A stretch of 64,000 nucleotides of DNA from positions 16,846-80,845 of the forward strand of contig NZ_JACJGB010000012.1 of NCBI RefSeq assembly GCF_014164775.1, in the 5' to 3' direction. This document shows positions 9,047 to 18,035 of this stretch, in pieces. The stretch comes from Tessaracoccus sp. MC1679 (GTDB lineage: Bacteria; Actinomycetota; Actinomycetes; Propionibacteriales; Propionibacteriaceae). How positions within the stretch are numbered: the first letter of the stretch is position 1; every line of letters starts with the position of its first letter. The notes beneath the pieces are model-generated. The model did not search any database, had not been told where the DNA came from, and worked only from the letters and a program-made list of their open reading frames with translations. The position numbers and the translations under genes were made by a program.

Positions 9047-9486
9047 CGCCTGTGACCCTTCCGGTACAGGTCGGGGCGGATCACGGCCCGGTTAGCGCGG
9101 AGACGGCCCAGTCCGAGGAGCTGTTCGGCCTGTCCGGCCGTGGCCATGCCCTTGAAGCGACGGCCTGACGTGACACGCAGCGCAAGGACGATGGCGGCGG
9201 CCAGGCCGGCAATGAACACCGCGCCGGCAATCACCCACGCGACCCAGACTGTGGCGACGCCGTGGGTGGTGGTGAGGCCGGCGTGGAGGTTGCCGGTGAG
9301 GATGCCCCAGCTGCTGGTGACCAGCGCGGCTGACGGTGGCCAGTGCCAGCCGGCGCCGGCGGCGGCGAGGGTGAGGCTGCGGCCGGCCTGGACCGCCACC
9401 ACCCCGAGGAGGGCGACGAGGGTGAGGGCGCCGACGGCGGGTTCCCAGGTCCAGGCGTAGCCGTCGTCATGCTGCGAATCTGTCAT
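9043..9486 (-). CDS. Membrane part of the coupling protein
   Basis: A 147-residue protein with three predicted membrane helices (near residues 15-33, 50-65 and 80-105) and a basic tail. The tail (ATAGQAEQLLGLGRL, then RPDLYRKGHRR) resembles the stretch that sits just before the Walker A domain in one-piece actinobacterial TraG proteins. Start chosen at the ATG at 9486 behind AGGGGT. The frame extends to 9531, but that part overlaps the upstream small gene. It probably anchors the ATPase encoded next. Confidence 0.75.
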   Translation of the reverse strand: MTDSQHDDGYAWTWEPAVGALTLVALLGVVAVQAGRSLTLAAAGAGWHWPPSAALVTSSWGILTGNLHAGLTTTHGVATVWVAWVIAGAVFIAGLAAAIVLALRVTSGRRFKGMATAGQAEQLLGLGRLRANRAVIRPDLYRKGHRR

Positions 9487-9667
9487 ACCCCTGAAGAACC
9501 CGGACGAGTCGGGTCCACAGCGCGAACGCATTCAGCACATCGGCCACGTGCCGGCTGGTTCCTGGGCCGGGGAGCACGGAAGCCTCCGGCGATGGGGGGT
9601 CGCTGGAGGCTTCCGGCTGGATGGTGTCGATGGACGTCGACACCGCTTTGGGTGTGCTTCCGGACAC
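9467..9667 (-). CDS. Small transfer-operon protein
   Basis: A 66-residue protein starting with GTG, with a Ser/Pro-rich first half and an amphipathic helical end (HVADVLNAFALWTRLVRVL). It overlaps the next gene start by 20 bases and sits in an otherwise tightly packed operon, which supports it being real. A competing frame (9483-9701) has less protein-like composition. Function unknown. Confidence 0.4.
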   Translation of the reverse strand: MSGSTPKAVSTSIDTIQPEASSDPPSPEASVLPGPGTSRHVADVLNAFALWTRLVRVLQGYDRFAA

Positions 9668-9755
9668 TACCCGGCGGAGGCAAATCGTGGATACCTACCA
9701 TCGGCTGCCGTTCGCGTTCAGGCGAGCCGCCGCAGCCGCGGGCTTGGCGGGCTTG

Positions 9756-10292
9756 TCAGGGGGTGATGGCGATGGCGATCCAGCCATAGGTGCTGTCGGG
9801 GTCGAGGATCAGGGTGACGTCGACGGCTGTGCCGGTGTCGAGGCGGTGGCGGGTGGTGATCTGCATGGGATCGGCGTCGATCACATGGGTGGGGCCGTGC
9901 TGGGTGCCGGCGGCGGGGGTGAAGCGGGGGTCGTCGAAGGCGGCGATCAGCGCCTCCGCCGCCACACCCTCGAGGCGCTCACGTCTCAGCTGCTGGTCGG
10001 CGGTCAACCAGCCGACGACGAACTCGCTGGCCGCGGTGACCGCCGCCACGATCTGGGCATCCTCGGGCGGCTCATGGGGATGCGCCTCCACCGTGGATGG
10101 GGTGGTGTGGAGTTCGTCGGCGCCGACCCAGCCCTCGGTCGGTCCGCTCTCCCCCACCACCCCGGGCGAGGGAGCCCGACCTGCGGTGGTCTCGACCGGG
10201 GTGGGTGTCTGGTTCGGGGTGGAGCTGCAGCCGGAGAGCAGTAGCGCGGCGAGCACTGCGGTGAGGAGGTGGGTGGTTGGGTGTGGGGTCAT
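9756..10292 (-). CDS. Lipoprotein of the transfer operon
   Basis: A 178-residue exported lipoprotein. The signal peptide (residues 1-21) ends in the lipobox LLLSGC. A Thr/Pro-rich linker follows, then a compact domain from about residue 75 that resembles the NTF2-like fold seen in transfer lipoproteins. The start at 10292 overlaps the stop of the muralytic enzyme gene (ATGA). The frame runs open much further upstream, but that part is antisense shadow of the muralytic gene. It probably sits on the outer face of the membrane near the mating channel. Confidence 0.75.
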   Translation of the reverse strand: MTPHPTTHLLTAVLAALLLSGCSSTPNQTPTPVETTAGRAPSPGVVGESGPTEGWVGADELHTTPSTVEAHPHEPPEDAQIVAAVTAASEFVVGWLTADQQLRRERLEGVAAEALIAAFDDPRFTPAAGTQHGPTHVIDADPMQITTRHRLDTGTAVDVTLILDPDSTYGWIAIAITP

Positions 10293-11752
10293 GGGGTGAG
10301 TCCTCGGGTGCGCAGCCAGCGGTCGGGGTCGGTGGGGGTGCCGCCGATGCGGACTTCGAGGTGGAGGTGGGCTCCGGTGACGTTCCCGGTGGCGCCCACG
10401 GAGCCGATGACGGTGCCGGCGGTCACGCGTTGCCCGACGGTGACGGTGATGGCGGATTGGTGGGCGTAGTAGAACACGGTGCCATCGGAGGTGGTGAGGG
10501 TGGTGAGGTTGCCGTAGGCGCCGGCAGACTCGGTGCGGGTGATGGTGCCGGCGGTGATGGCTTTGATGGGGGTGCCGGTGGGGGCGGCGAAGTCGAGTCC
10601 GGTGTGGGCCTTCTTCCACCGGGGTCCTGTGTCGCCGAAGCGGGAGGTGAGGCGGTAGCGGTCGACGGGCAGCACCACCGAGCCCGACGCAGCCTTGGTG
10701 GTGGCGGTTCCTTGGGTGCCGTGGACGGAGATGTGGACGTGGTCCAGATGCGCCGCTGACGGGTCGGGGCCGGTGTAGCAGGACGCGGTTTGGCCGCAGC
10801 GTCGCCAGCCCTCGTCGGCCTTGGCGGTGGACCAGAGGTGTTCGCGCCAGATCACATAGGTGACTCCCAGCGCGGCGGCGTTGGCGCGGGCCCATTCCGC
10901 GATCTCCGTGCCGAGGGCGATGCCGGCTGGGGAGAAGTAGTTGGGGATCATCACGTCGACGGCGCGACCGGTCCCGTGATCTTTCGGGTCGCCGGGGCGG
11001 ACGCCGAGCAGCGATCGGATCTGCGGCCATCTGGAATGGATACAGCGCATCACGCGCAGCGCGTCGGGGGTCTGGCCCTGCTCGGACGGCATTCCCGTGG
11101 GTGCACAGTCCAGGTCGGCGTCGAGGGGTCCGCAGTGGGCGAGACCTGCGGGTTGGCCGGCGAACAGGGCGACCAGGGTGCGAGCGAGGCCTTCGTGGCG
11201 TGCGTAGGCGTCGGGGTAGGCAGACACCTGCACCTTCTGCGCCGCCTCGGCGACCGTGAGCTGCTGCCAGCCGTCGATGTCGACCAGGCCGGGGATGTGC
11301 CATCCGGCGCGGGTGGTGTGGCCGAGGTAGAAGGTGCGGGCCTGGTAGGCGTCGTCGGCCAGAATCGTGAGGTTCTCTTGTTGGGTGGTGCCGTCGGCGT
11401 ACCAGCCGACCAGGGAGCGTTGCTGGAACAGTCCGACGTCGCCGTCCGAGTTCGGGGTCGCGGCGGCGGGGTGGGCGCCGAGGACCGATTCCTGCATGGC
11501 GGTGGCGATCCCGACCACCGCACCGGCCGGGCCTGCGCCGGTGTCGAGGGCGGCGGCGTAGATGAGGGCGGCGCGGTTCATCTGCCCCGCATCCAACTCG
11601 ATGCCGACCGGGGTGTCGCCGGCCCAGCCGGCGCACGTGGCGCTGACGGTCTGCGTCGCTGTCTGGGGTCCGGCCAGGGCGCCGGCGAACACGAGGATCG
11701 GCGCCAAAGGCACCGTCAGCGCCGCTGCAATGACGACAAGTGCCTTCCACAT
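10289..11752 (-). CDS. Three-domain cell-wall hydrolase of the transfer system
   Basis: A 487-residue exported muralytic enzyme. After a membrane anchor (residues 1-28) there is a lysozyme-like domain with a candidate catalytic Glu in AMQESVL and the motif DGDVGLFQQR. The middle domain carries GRAVDVMI and HLDHVHIS, a pattern of metal-dependent D-Ala-D-Ala peptidase-like domains. The C-terminal M23 endopeptidase domain shows AHTGLDFAAP and HLHLEVRIG, with the zinc-binding histidines and aspartate. Such VirB1-like enzymes open peptidoglycan for the conjugation channel. Start and stop overlap the neighbours. Confidence 0.9.
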   Translation of the reverse strand: MWKALVVIAAALTVPLAPILVFAGALAGPQTATQTVSATCAGWAGDTPVGIELDAGQMNRAALIYAAALDTGAGPAGAVVGIATAMQESVLGAHPAAATPNSDGDVGLFQQRSLVGWYADGTTQQENLTILADDAYQARTFYLGHTTRAGWHIPGLVDIDGWQQLTVAEAAQKVQVSAYPDAYARHEGLARTLVALFAGQPAGLAHCGPLDADLDCAPTGMPSEQGQTPDALRVMRCIHSRWPQIRSLLGVRPGDPKDHGTGRAVDVMIPNYFSPAGIALGTEIAEWARANAAALGVTYVIWREHLWSTAKADEGWRRCGQTASCYTGPDPSAAHLDHVHISVHGTQGTATTKAASGSVVLPVDRYRLTSRFGDTGPRWKKAHTGLDFAAPTGTPIKAITAGTITRTESAGAYGNLTTLTTSDGTVFYYAHQSAITVTVGQRVTAGTVIGSVGATGNVTGAHLHLEVRIGGTPTDPDRWLRTRGLTP

Positions 11753-13239
11753 CAGGTCTGCAGTTTCTGGTTGGTGTCGGTCAGGGGCAGTTCGAGGTCG
11801 GGGTGGAGGGTGAGCGCGACCTTGTGGAGGCGTGGCCCCACGGCGATGAGGGCTCGGCCTTTGCCGCCCATGGCCCAGCCGGTGACGATGTCGCGGGCGA
11901 CCGGCCCCAGCTCGAGGAGCTGCTCCAGGTCGTCGGCGACCTCGGCGTCTTGGCCGAAGAGGACCTTGATGTCACCCAGGTGGAGGAGGTCCTTGGCGAT
12001 CTGCTGCGCCTGCGACCCGGCATGCCCCGCCCCAAGGTAGTCCGAGGGTTTGTGGGCGTTGGCGATCTCAATATCCCCATGCGACCGCGACAGCCGAAGA
12101 TCCGCGTCGAAGGAGGACACGGCACCGGTACCGAGGCGCAGTTGTCGCCAGACTTCGTCGCGGACATTGATCCTGCGCCGACCACTGACTTGGCGCATGG
12201 CGGTGCCCCACGAGTTGAGACACATCAACGCCATCCCGACGGCATCGTCGCCCAGCGGCATCAACCTCGACAGCGACAGGGATTGGATCGGCGCAGTCCA
12301 ATCGATGGTGACGGTGGTGGGGGCGTCGAAGATCCCTGCGAACACACCGGAGATGAGTTGCGCGACCGCGTCCCGCAACAGGCGGGTGTCGTCGAGGAAC
12401 GTGTGCCGGTCCGGGTATCGCAGCTCCGCGATCAGGTGGTCGCTGGGTGAGTGCAACTGCTGCCACACCTCAGGGATCACAATCGGCCGCAGCTCGCGGG
12501 TATCGGTGGTGGCGTGAGTGAGCTCAACGAGGACGGCTTTGAGGACCTGTTCCTCCGTTGGTCCCACCGCCACTTTCCTGTCGCCGATGCTCTGGGAGCC
12601 GATCAACGACCGGAGGAGGACGAGCCAGCGTCCGAAGATGATCGCCTGCCTGCGGTGCTGCTCCTCCCTGTCGAGCTGGCCCCAGTTTGTGGCGAGAGGT
12701 CCGGGGTCGAGGGGGTTGAGGCGGGTGGGCATGCCGGGGCCGATGGCGAAGGGTTCGACGCCGAAGTGACGGCACATCAGCTCGTACTCGTCCTTCGGAT
12801 CCCCCAGGATCAGGGCCTGGTAGCCGAAGGCGAACATTCGGTTGAGGAACGCTTTGACCCAGGCGGATTTCCCGCGGCCGGGTTTCCCGAACACGAAGAT
12901 GTTGGGGTTGGTGACGGGGATGGAGTCGTTGAGGACCCAGCCGTGGGGGTCGACGTAGAAGGTGGCGCCGTTGCTCATGTCGGTGCCCATCGGGGCCCCG
13001 GTCGGCGGCAGAGGGCTGGCGGTGAGGAAGGGCCAGAACACGCCGGCCTGGTCGGAGGTCATCTGGTACCGCTTCACCGCGGGCCGCGCCGCCACCCACC
13101 CCGCCCCCTTCACTGGTCGGCCGCGCCACGGCGGGGCGGAGGTGAACTCGCGGGCCGGCCGCTCATCCACGGTGGCTGGTCTTGTGGGGAGGTCGTGGCC
13201 GAAGTCGGCGAGGAGGCGGTTGATGCTGCGGGCCATCAT
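11752..13239 (-). CDS. VirB4-like conjugation ATPase
   Basis: A 495-residue P-loop ATPase. Walker A is FGKPGRGKSAW near residues 115-125, and a Walker B-like acidic patch is NVRDEVW. It corresponds to the C-terminal ATPase half of VirB4/TraC; the N-terminal half lies in the SCO6880-like gene just upstream. Start at 13239 chosen because it forms an ATGA overlap with that gene's stop and the protein begins as expected (MMARSINRLL). The frame runs open further upstream but this is shadow. It powers channel assembly or substrate transfer in the cytoplasm. Confidence 0.88.
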   Translation of the reverse strand: MMARSINRLLADFGHDLPTRPATVDERPAREFTSAPPWRGRPVKGAGWVAARPAVKRYQMTSDQAGVFWPFLTASPLPPTGAPMGTDMSNGATFYVDPHGWVLNDSIPVTNPNIFVFGKPGRGKSAWVKAFLNRMFAFGYQALILGDPKDEYELMCRHFGVEPFAIGPGMPTRLNPLDPGPLATNWGQLDREEQHRRQAIIFGRWLVLLRSLIGSQSIGDRKVAVGPTEEQVLKAVLVELTHATTDTRELRPIVIPEVWQQLHSPSDHLIAELRYPDRHTFLDDTRLLRDAVAQLISGVFAGIFDAPTTVTIDWTAPIQSLSLSRLMPLGDDAVGMALMCLNSWGTAMRQVSGRRRINVRDEVWRQLRLGTGAVSSFDADLRLSRSHGDIEIANAHKPSDYLGAGHAGSQAQQIAKDLLHLGDIKVLFGQDAEVADDLEQLLELGPVARDIVTGWAMGGKGRALIAVGPRLHKVALTLHPDLELPLTDTNQKLQT

Positions 13240-14741
13240 TGGTGCCTGGTGGTGAGGCTGACCCCGAGTGGGAGGGTGGCGGTGACGAAGGCCAGGTCCT
13301 GGGACATGTCGAGGCGCTGGGGGGCCATGCCGCCGCGGCGGATCGCGGCATCCAGCCGTCGGCCGAACTCCGCCACCGGCGCGGTCGCGGGGACGGTGGT
13401 GGAGCAGAGGGCGTAGGGGTGGCTGAGGGTGGCGCCCATCGCGAGCTGCACCTCGACCCGGTCCAGTTTCGCCTGGCGGCGGTGGTCTTTGGCTCCGGTG
13501 CGGACTCCGAGCCGGTCCTTCAACCCTTGGCCGAGGCTTTGGCCGAACTCCTGCTGGGCCGCCTTCCGGTCCGCGGCGGACTGCTTCTCGATCGGGAATA
13601 CGATCGCCACGCTGCGCCGCTCCACCGCCTCGCTGGGGGCAAGGACGTGTCCCCAGCCGCCCATCGTCGCGCCACGCTCGGGCAGCTTCACCGTCGCAGT
13701 GACCGTCGCCCACGCATCATGCGCATAATGCCGAACCGCCGCATACGCCTGTGACGGGCCGGCCAGCGCCCACGGCACAGAAGCACACGCCTGCAGATCG
13801 TTGGCTGCGTCGTGGGCGGCGGCGATGAGGCCGGCGCGGTCGCCGGGGGCGAACCCGAGCCTGACGACCTGCGCGAGTTCGGGGGAGGTGAGCCATTCGA
13901 TGTTGCGTGCGCCGATGGGGCCGGTGACTACTGCTCCGATCTCGGCGGCCAGGGAGAGGAGGGTGTTCATCCGGCCATCGGTGGCGCCGCCCATGTGTCT
14001 GGCTTCTTTGCTGAGGCGGTTGTCGGGGATGACGAGGGTGATGAAGGCTTCGGTGTGGACACCGGCCTGGGACCAGCGCAGGTGCTCGATCTGTGTGGCC
14101 ACGGACGTGACGGGGGCATCGGGGGTGATGTTGGCGCGTAGCCACAGTTCCCGCTCGGTGCAGTCATCGGGGGTGGTGCGCACCATCAGGTGGATCTCGG
14201 AGATCAGCTCCCCTCGGGCGGCGGTGTCCAGGAGTTCGGTCAGGCCGTCGGTGTACCGGTTGCACAGGGCGTCGGTGGCCATCGCGATCCCTTCGTGCTC
14301 GATCCGGGCGGTGATCGCCCACGTCCTGGCTGCGCAGTGTTTGATCACCGCGATCCGCCTTTGGGTGAGTCCGATGGGTGGGCCGTCGAGGACCTCGACG
14401 CCGGTCAGGGCTCCGGGCATGTCGAGCTCGTCCAGGTCGCGGAGGGTGCCGGTGGCGGCCTTTGACCGGAAGGTGAGCCAGCCGTTCAGGCCGGCGATGG
14501 CGAACGCGGCGGCGGCGGCGAGCCAGCCGACGGCGGGGCGTCCGCCGAGGGGGACGACGGTGAGGAACAGCAGCAGCAGCCATACCGGCACCCACATGAT
14601 CCCGGCCAGCCAGCGCTGTGAGCTGATCGCCATCCACGCCGGGAACGTCGCCACCGACAGGAACAGCAGCTGGGGGACGGTCAGGCCCCAGATCACGCCG
14701 GCCTTCGGGGTGGTGAACGCGTCAAAGGTTCTGGCCGCCAT
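13236..14741 (-). CDS. SCO6880-family transfer protein (VirB3/VirB4-N-like)
   Basis: A 501-residue protein. Two or three membrane helices occupy residues about 18-90, followed by a long soluble domain with the pattern of the N-terminal half of VirB4 (ATDALCNRYTDGLTELL, then FITLVIPDNRLSKEA). It matches the actinobacterial family named after Streptomyces SCO6880. Together with the next gene it reconstitutes a VirB3-VirB4 machine in two polypeptides. It overlaps the VirB4 gene by 4 bases and the upstream VirB6-like gene by 20. Confidence 0.85.
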   Translation of the reverse strand: MAARTFDAFTTPKAGVIWGLTVPQLLFLSVATFPAWMAISSQRWLAGIMWVPVWLLLLFLTVVPLGGRPAVGWLAAAAAFAIAGLNGWLTFRSKAATGTLRDLDELDMPGALTGVEVLDGPPIGLTQRRIAVIKHCAARTWAITARIEHEGIAMATDALCNRYTDGLTELLDTAARGELISEIHLMVRTTPDDCTERELWLRANITPDAPVTSVATQIEHLRWSQAGVHTEAFITLVIPDNRLSKEARHMGGATDGRMNTLLSLAAEIGAVVTGPIGARNIEWLTSPELAQVVRLGFAPGDRAGLIAAAHDAANDLQACASVPWALAGPSQAYAAVRHYAHDAWATVTATVKLPERGATMGGWGHVLAPSEAVERRSVAIVFPIEKQSAADRKAAQQEFGQSLGQGLKDRLGVRTGAKDHRRQAKLDRVEVQLAMGATLSHPYALCSTTVPATAPVAEFGRRLDAAIRRGGMAPQRLDMSQDLAFVTATLPLGVSLTTRHQ

Positions 14742-16191
14742 TGTGGTCCTCCGCTTCTCTCACAGCCACAGGAGGCTGCGCCGCACGCTGCGGCTGGGTT
14801 GATGTGACGGCGCCGAGCTGCGCCGGATGAGGAGCGCGGCGGATGTCGCCTGCCGGGTCGTACGGGTAGGACGGGTCGCCGGCCCCCATCCCGGAGGTGG
14901 TGTCGTTGACCAGCCCGGTGGCGCGGGCGCCGACCTGCTGGAACCCGTCGACGAGCTTCTTCGCGCCGAGGATCACCCCCGCCGCCACCACCCCCACCGG
15001 CCCAGCCACCGCACCCACACCAGCAGCACCAGCGGCCGCTCCCCCACCAGCTGCAGCACCCGCGCCGGCTGCAGCTCCCCCAGCAACGCCAGCGGAGCCG
15101 CCCACGGCTCCCCCGGCTCCGCCGCCGCCGGCCCCCGCCGCGGCAGGGCTGAAGCTGGAGCTCTGCGCCGCAGCGGCACGGCTCGCGGTGGCCGACTCCC
15201 CCGCACCAGCAACTCCCCCACCACCAGAGCCTCCGCTGCTGCGGGTCACAGCGGTGTGGGCGTGGCCGGCGGCTGAGGAGGCGCCGGTGGTGCCGGCCAG
15301 GCCGGCGCGGAACGAGGCCCCGCTGGTGGTGCCCGGATCGACGAACGCCAACAGCCGGAACAGAGCCACCGGGGAGAGGGCCGCGACGGCGATCATCACC
15401 ACGGATGGCAACGCCAGAGCGACGGCCTCCTGGGCGGAGTCCTCCATCCCCAGCGAGACGCCGGTGGCCAGATGTACCCCCAACCCGAGCATCAGCGTCA
15501 TCAACAAGGGCGCGATAGCGGCGGCATGGAACCAGCGAAACGCCTTCCAGAACCATGATTCGAACGGCTTGTACATCAGTCCGGCCGCGGCGATCGGTGC
15601 GGTGGCGGCGATCACGATCAGCGACACCGCCCGGCCCAGCATCACCACCAGATGCGCCAACGCGGCCAGCCACAACACCAACCCCAGCAACATGAGCACG
15701 GTGGCGGTGGTGCCGGTCATCACCCCTTCGGTGAAGTCCAGACCGGTAGGCTCCCAGTCGGCAAGATCCGCTGTGCCCAGCAGCTGGATCCGCAGCGCCG
15801 TGTTGAGTCCCTCCACAGCCGTGACCAGGGCGGCGCCGTAGGTGTACCAGAGGGCGCAGACCAGCAGAAACTTCACCGCACCGAAGATGGCGCCGCCAAG
15901 GGAGAGGGCGTCTCGGCGGAGGACGGTGCCGACCAGCTGCACGATCAGCAGCATCAACGCCAACGAGAGACCGAGCCAGAGGGTGAGGCCGTAGACCGAC
16001 CACAGCGCCGACGAGGACCCGTCAGGGTTGAGGTTGGGGGTGAGGAACCAGTCCCCCAGCTGCAGGATCGCCCGCATCACCCACAACCCGGCCCCCCACA
16101 CCGCCATGCAGATCGCCACCCACGCATCCACCACAATCTGACCCCCCGCCGCGGCCAGATCACCGAACAACTCCCCGATCTGCTCCCACAT
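14722..16191 (-). CDS. VirB6/TrbL-like polytopic channel protein
   Basis: A 489-residue inner-membrane protein, starting at the ATG at 16191, two bases past the upstream stop. Six to eight hydrophobic helices fill residues about 20-310, with FESWFWKAFRWF between them, as in VirB6/TrbL proteins. From about residue 315 it turns into a long Gly/Ala/Ser-rich low-complexity tail, then a polar end. The protein should line the translocation pore. The tail is variable in such proteins and its role is unknown. Confidence 0.82.
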   Translation of the reverse strand: MWEQIGELFGDLAAAGGQIVVDAWVAICMAVWGAGLWVMRAILQLGDWFLTPNLNPDGSSSALWSVYGLTLWLGLSLALMLLIVQLVGTVLRRDALSLGGAIFGAVKFLLVCALWYTYGAALVTAVEGLNTALRIQLLGTADLADWEPTGLDFTEGVMTGTTATVLMLLGLVLWLAALAHLVVMLGRAVSLIVIAATAPIAAAGLMYKPFESWFWKAFRWFHAAAIAPLLMTLMLGLGVHLATGVSLGMEDSAQEAVALALPSVVMIAVAALSPVALFRLLAFVDPGTTSGASFRAGLAGTTGASSAAGHAHTAVTRSSGGSGGGGVAGAGESATASRAAAAQSSSFSPAAAGAGGGGAGGAVGGSAGVAGGAAAGAGAAAGGGAAAGAAGVGAVAGPVGVVAAGVILGAKKLVDGFQQVGARATGLVNDTTSGMGAGDPSYPYDPAGDIRRAPHPAQLGAVTSTQPQRAAQPPVAVREAEDHNGGQNL

Positions 16192-16192
16192 C

Positions 16193-16963
16193 TCAGGCGT
16201 CCCGCCATTGCAGCCAGCCCGCCGCGACAGCGAGTTCGGTGCCCGGCCACGTCGACGGCCCCGGCACCGGATGCGCACCCTCCGCGATCAGCCACCGGTC
16301 GCCCTGCCAGGTCATGCGTTCGCAATGCCCATAGGCCAGGCGGGCCTGGTCGCGGAACGTGTAGGTGATCTCCACCAACACACACACCACATGCCAGCCG
16401 TCGCCGTCCGAGCCCTTCACCAGGCCCGCCGAGGGGATCACCGTCAGTGACGCCCCCGGTGGCAGACCTGCCGGCATCTTCCCGGCGGTCAGGAACGACT
16501 GAATCAACCCCAACACCGGCCACGACCCCATCGAGCCAGTGGGGTCCTCGAACCAGGACTGCTGCACCCGCTGCGCATGACCCAGATCCATCGAGCCGAG
16601 GACGGAGACCAGGATCTCCCCCAACTGCCCCACCGCACCCTCCGGCGTCTTCGGGTAGCCAGTCGGGATCCCCTCCGCCCCGACCTGATCAACCAGGGGA
16701 ATGTTGATCGTCGGCAGGGTTCCGAGGGCAGGGGTGCCGCCCGTCGCGTCCGCCGGCGCCACCGGCAGCATCGGTGCGGCCGCGATCTCATCGCGGATCG
16801 AGACGCCGCCGGCCGGCAGCGAATCGACGACCTGACCCGTTGTGCGGGTGGTGGGGTCGTCGGCGACGGCGAAGTAGACGGCGAACCCCAGGCCGGAGAG
16901 CAGCAGCAACGCCACCGAAGTGACGGCGGCCAGCAAGGTGAGGTGCGCGCGATCGGGCCTCAT
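16193..16963 (-). CDS. VirB8/TcpC-like membrane protein
   Basis: A 256-residue bitopic protein: short cytoplasmic start (MRPDRAHLT), one membrane helix at residues 8-33, a linker, then an exported domain. The C-terminal part (WHVVCVLVEITYTFRDQARLA, then MTWQGDRWLIAEG) looks like an NTF2-like domain as in VirB8 and TcpC. The start at 16963 is chosen because longer versions would read through two other genes. It lies between VirB2-like and VirB6-like genes, the normal place for a channel scaffold protein. Confidence 0.68.
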   Translation of the reverse strand: MRPDRAHLTLLAAVTSVALLLLSGLGFAVYFAVADDPTTRTTGQVVDSLPAGGVSIRDEIAAAPMLPVAPADATGGTPALGTLPTINIPLVDQVGAEGIPTGYPKTPEGAVGQLGEILVSVLGSMDLGHAQRVQQSWFEDPTGSMGSWPVLGLIQSFLTAGKMPAGLPPGASLTVIPSAGLVKGSDGDGWHVVCVLVEITYTFRDQARLAYGHCERMTWQGDRWLIAEGAHPVPGPSTWPGTELAVAAGWLQWRDA

Positions 16964-16965
16964 GG

Positions 16966-17298
16966 TTAGCGGGTAACGCAGCCGTCGCCGAGGAACCCCG
17001 ACAAGATGCCCGGGATCACGAGGTAGAGCAGGGCGGCGCCGAGGACGACGAACACCCCGATCAGGCCGCCCTTCGACACGTGCGGCATCGAGAACACCTT
17101 GCCCATGATCACCGCCGCCACCGCCGCCAGGATCCCCGCCGGGAACGCCACCCACACCAGAGCCCACGAGAACCAGCCCAGGAACTCGTCCACCAGGACC
17201 TGCGCCCCCGCCGGCGCGACCGGGCACACCATCCCCCGCCCCTCCGCAGGCACCACCACACCCGCAGACACGGCCTCGGCTACGAACTGAACGATCAT
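16966..17298 (-). CDS. VirB2/TrbC-like small membrane protein
   Basis: A 110-residue protein with two hydrophobic helices (WALVWVAFPAGILAAVAAVI and LIGVFVVLGAALLYLVIPGIL) linked by a short basic loop with KVFSMPHVSKGG. Size and layout fit the VirB2 pilin family, although Gram-positive systems often make no long pilus from it. Start at 17298 forms an ATGA overlap with the upstream gene's stop. It could also be a plain channel component. Confidence 0.65.
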   Translation of the reverse strand: MIVQFVAEAVSAGVVVPAEGRGMVCPVAPAGAQVLVDEFLGWFSWALVWVAFPAGILAAVAAVIMGKVFSMPHVSKGGLIGVFVVLGAALLYLVIPGILSGFLGDGCVTR

Positions 17299-18035
17299 GA
17301 AATTTCCTCCACACACGACTTGATGACATCGACCGCGGACCGCAGCCGACGAGGAAGCGGATCGGCAGTAACCCCACCAACCCGAAGAGACGCACATTCC
17401 GGCACCAGCAGCAGCCGCCCCTCGGCCGCTGCCGCGGCGCGCAGCCTCGGCCCGCACACCGAACCGACCGGTTTGGGCAGCACCCTTCCCGGGACACCGG
17501 TGATCGCTGGCACCACCCGCACACCTTCGAGGGTGTCGAGGCGGGCGTTGAGACGCCGCACGCTCGGCACCGAACACGCCGCCACCACTACCAACACAGA
17601 CACCGCCGGCAGAGGCTCGGCCCAAGCGCCGAGGTCCAGGACCGTGACCCCTGCGCTGGTGTCGGGGAGGATCGTGGCGTCGGGGTCGGTGCGGCGCTCG
17701 AGCCGCAGCCCGTCGCGGGACCCGATACTCCAACCGTCCTCGAGGCCGAGTTCAGCCGACGACGCGGCCGCCAACCCCGAGGTGTGCGGCGCGGTGAGCT
17801 CCACCAGGCGGCCGGCGCCGAGGGCCTCGGCGATCGCCAACGCCACCGTCGTGGTCCCCACACCACCCGAGACACCGACCACGCCCACCACCACCTCAGC
17901 CGCAGCTGGCAGCTCCGCCATCGCTGCTGCGGTGGCCGTTTCGGGTCGGGGGGTCGGGTCGGTGGTGAAAGCGCCGGAGTGGAGGGCGGTGTAGGCGGCG
18001 CGCAGCTCAGCCAGCGAGAACGTGGCGGTGGTCAT
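17295..18035 (-). CDS. ParA/MinD-like P-loop protein with altered Walker A
   Basis: A 246-residue protein. The loop GVSGGVGTTTVALAIAEAL (from about residue 51) follows the deviant Walker A layout of ParA/MinD proteins but has Thr where the second conserved Lys should be, and the first Lys is also absent. It may match the actinobacterial family DUF6668 (from memory). The rest is a Rossmann-like alternation of strands and helices (GVTVLDLGAW, SVLVVVAAC). As the second gene of the transfer operon it may regulate or position the machinery, perhaps without hydrolysing ATP. Confidence 0.65.
   Translation of the reverse strand: MTTATFSLAELRAAYTALHSGAFTTDPTPRPETATAAAMAELPAAAEVVVGVVGVSGGVGTTTVALAIAEALGAGRLVELTAPHTSGLAAASSAELGLEDGWSIGSRDGLRLERRTDPDATILPDTSAGVTVLDLGAWAEPLPAVSVLVVVAACSVPSVRRLNARLDTLEGVRVVPAITGVPGRVLPKPVGSVCGPRLRAAAAAEGRLLLVPECASLRVGGVTADPLPRRLRSAVDVIKSCVEEIS

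Noticed and set aside
7631..9055. 474-residue plus-strand frame over the coupling protein
   Set aside because: Gly/Val/Glu-rich text typical of antisense high-GC DNA; the opposite strand has clear Walker motifs.
9756..11750. Single 664-residue protein
   Set aside because: Only the last 178 residues (lipoprotein) are real; the earlier part is Arg/His/Pro-rich shadow of the muralytic gene in another frame.
12451..13416. 321-residue plus-strand frame
   Set aside because: Shadow of VirB4 and SCO6880-like genes; no recognisable motifs or ribosome site.
15550..15575. gattcgaac-like tRNA T-arm sequence
   Set aside because: It falls inside the VirB6-like coding frame and has no matching acceptor stem.
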